Shown here: piece after piece, positions 7,622 to 8,681 of the stretch | How positions within the stretch are numbered: position 1 is the stretch's first letter | How the letters are laid out: every line of letters starts with the position of its first letter | Assembly: GCA_947483345.1 (NCBI GenBank) | Contig: CANKNL010000117.1 | Span: forward strand, 1 to 8,681 | DNA: 8,681 bases | Direction: 5' to 3' | DNA from: Chitinophagaceae bacterium | Lineage (GTDB): Bacteria; Bacteroidota; Bacteroidia; Chitinophagales; Chitinophagaceae | Made by a program: the position numbers and the translations under genes | The notes under the pieces: generated by a model | What the model was told of the DNA's origin: nothing | Database searches by the model: none | The model's input: the letters and a program-made list of their open reading frames with translations, nothing else

Positions 7622-7759
7622 TAATCGGGTAAGCCAAATTTGTAGATTTGTGAAATTAGTAGATTTATTTTAAATGGCTTATAATTAACATCGAAAGATT
7701 GTTTTAAAATCTTTTATAATTAAAATAACTAATCTTTTTATCATTATTTTTACAACCAT
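7622..7759. promoter_or_regulatory. Divergent intergenic spacer, likely to hold promoters for both flanking genes
   Basis: This 138-base, very AT-rich spacer separates the deacetylase (leftward) and epimerase (rightward) starts, so it must contain promoters for both unless distant ones are used. No exact TAnnTTTG box at a usable distance was found on either strand. TATTTTTA at 7745-7752 is one mismatch away but only 7 bases before the ATG. Short repeats are present: GTAGATTT at 7642-7649 and again at 7659-7666, and AATCTTTT at 7708-7715 and 7731-7738. These could be regulator sites or chance in AT-rich DNA. Confidence 0.35.
7694..7714. repeat. Short perfect inverted repeat in divergent spacer
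   Basis: AAAGATT (7694-7700) and its reverse complement AATCTTT (7708-7714) flank a 7-base spacer. The right arm recurs as AATCTTTT 23 bases downstream (7731-7738). It lies 46-66 bases upstream of the epimerase start, where a transcription-factor operator could be. There is no GC-rich stem, so it is a poor terminator candidate. Chance occurrence in AT-rich sequence is quite possible. Confidence 0.3.
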
Positions 7760-8681
7760 ATGGTTACCATCTTAGTTACAGGCTGTGCAGGTTTTATTGG
7801 CACCCATCTATGTACCTTACTACTTAATAAGGGGTATGCAGTAATAGGCGTTGATAATTTTGATCCGTTTTACAACAGGTCAATTAAAGAAGCAAATCTG
7901 GCCACCTGTACAAAACACCCGGCATTTAGTTTTTACGAACTGGATATTACAACCGGACTGGACCCAATTAAGGAACAATCCATTCAGACGGTTATTCACC
8001 TGGCAGCGAAAGCCGGCGTGAGGCCCTCTATTGAAGACCCGGCCGGTTACCTGCATGTGAATATTGCCGGCACACAAAAAGTACACGAATTTATGCAGGC
8101 CAGAGCAATACATAAACTCATCTTTGCCTCTTCCTCCTCAGTATATGGTAATAATAAAAAAATACCCTTCAGCGAAACGGATAATGTAGATAACCCCATA
8201 TCGCCCTATGCCTTTACTAAAAAAGCTTGTGAACTGATGAATTATACGGCTCATCATTTATATCATATGGATATCATTAACCTGCGCTTTTTTACTGTGT
8301 ATGGCCCCGGACAACGCCCCGACCTGGCCATTCACCAGTTTGTAAAAAAGATCGCTAATAACCAGCCATTGGTTTTATTTGGCGATGGCCAAACGGCACG
8401 TGACTATACCTATATTGATGATACCGTTGCGGGCATTTACAGCGCATTGAAATATTGTTTGCAAAACACAAATATATATACCACCATCAACCTGGGTAAT
8501 AATAACCCGGTTAAATTAAACGATCTGGTAGATATTATTTATATCGCCATGGGCAAAGAAAAAAATATTGACCATGTACCCATGCAGCCGGGCGATGTAG
8601 ACATCACTTATGCCGATATTTCTAAAGCAACAACCTGGCTTAATTATAAACCGGCAACAAGCCTGCCAGAGGGGATTGGTA
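7760..8681 (+). CDS. NAD-dependent epimerase/dehydratase, UDP-glucuronate 4-epimerase type (3' end outside window)
   Basis: An open frame from ATG 7760 encodes 307 residues with no stop before the window edge. It is an extended short-chain dehydrogenase/reductase: VTGCAGFIG (6-14) is the NAD-binding G-x2-G-x2-G loop, with D32 at the end of strand two favouring NAD over NADP. HLAAKAGVRPS (80-90) follows, then the Ser-rich SSSSVYG (124-130), the catalytic Y-x3-K in SPYAFTKKA (Y150, K154), RFFTVYGPGQRPDLAIHQF (176-194), FGDGQTARDYTYIDD (207-221) and MQPGDVDITYAD (275-286). The AAKAGVR, RPDLA and PGDV segments point to the UDP-glucuronate 4-epimerase branch, which makes UDP-galacturonate for capsule and O-antigen; UDP-glucose 4-epimerase or a related activity is the alternative. 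Family members are usually about 315-350 residues, so only a short C-terminus should be missing. It is divergent from the deacetylase and probably starts a further plus-strand operon beyond the window. Confidence 0.88.
   Translation, partial: MVTILVTGCAGFIGTHLCTLLLNKGYAVIGVDNFDPFYNRSIKEANLATCTKHPAFSFYELDITTGLDPIKEQSIQTVIHLAAKAGVRPSIEDPAGYLHVNIAGTQKVHEFMQARAIHKLIFASSSSVYGNNKKIPFSETDNVDNPISPYAFTKKACELMNYTAHHLYHMDIINLRFFTVYGPGQRPDLAIHQFVKKIANNQPLVLFGDGQTARDYTYIDDTVAGIYSALKYCLQNTNIYTTINLGNNNPVKLNDLVDIIYIAMGKEKNIDHVPMQPGDVDITYADISKATTWLNYKPATSLPEGIG

Noticed and set aside
7413..7673. Plus-strand open frame of 86 codons opposite the deacetylase start.
   Set aside because: The deacetylase catalytic motif 1 is encoded on the other strand here, and this frame has no family resemblance.
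7880..8113. Minus-strand open frame of 77 codons with several Cys residues.
   Set aside because: It is the antisense of the epimerase coding region, whose motifs are unmistakable in the plus frame.

Overview
The window looks like part of a surface-polysaccharide (capsule, exopolysaccharide or O-antigen) biosynthesis locus from a member of the Bacteroidota, possibly of the Chitinophagales/Sphingobacteriales type. This rests on the AT-rich DNA, A-rich leaders without Shine-Dalgarno sites, one good match to the Bacteroidota promoter pattern (TTG-like box, about 19 bases, TAnnTTTG), and protein families common in such clusters. The taxon below phylum level is a guess.

Layout: (1) Positions 20-5144 hold four plus-strand genes: an FkbH-like HAD/acyltransferase protein, a GT4 glycosyltransferase, an FkbM-type methyltransferase and a second GT4 glycosyltransferase. 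A candidate promoter lies in the 145-base gap after the FkbH gene. (2) Positions 7621-5174 hold two minus-strand genes: a polysaccharide-deacetylase-family protein without a signal peptide, then a polytopic membrane protein of unassigned function. This pair converges on the second glycosyltransferase with only 29 bases between stop codons. (3) From 7760 a plus-strand nucleotide-sugar epimerase of the UDP-glucuronate 4-epimerase type begins, divergent from the deacetylase across a 138-base AT-rich spacer with short repeats, and runs off the window end.

A plausible combined role (inference) is as follows. The epimerase supplies a uronic-acid sugar nucleotide, and the two GT4 enzymes add sugars to a growing lipid-linked unit at the cytoplasmic membrane. 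The FkbM-like enzyme may O-methylate a sugar, the FkbH-like enzyme may supply or attach a glyceryl-type group, and the deacetylase may unmask an amino sugar. The membrane protein is the only candidate in the window for polymerisation or for a lipid-carrier-dependent transfer. No RNA genes, CRISPR arrays, insertion sequences or origins were seen, and there is no gene-free stretch over 300 bases. No clearly new system is evident. The most open questions are the membrane protein and the substrate of the FkbH-like protein.
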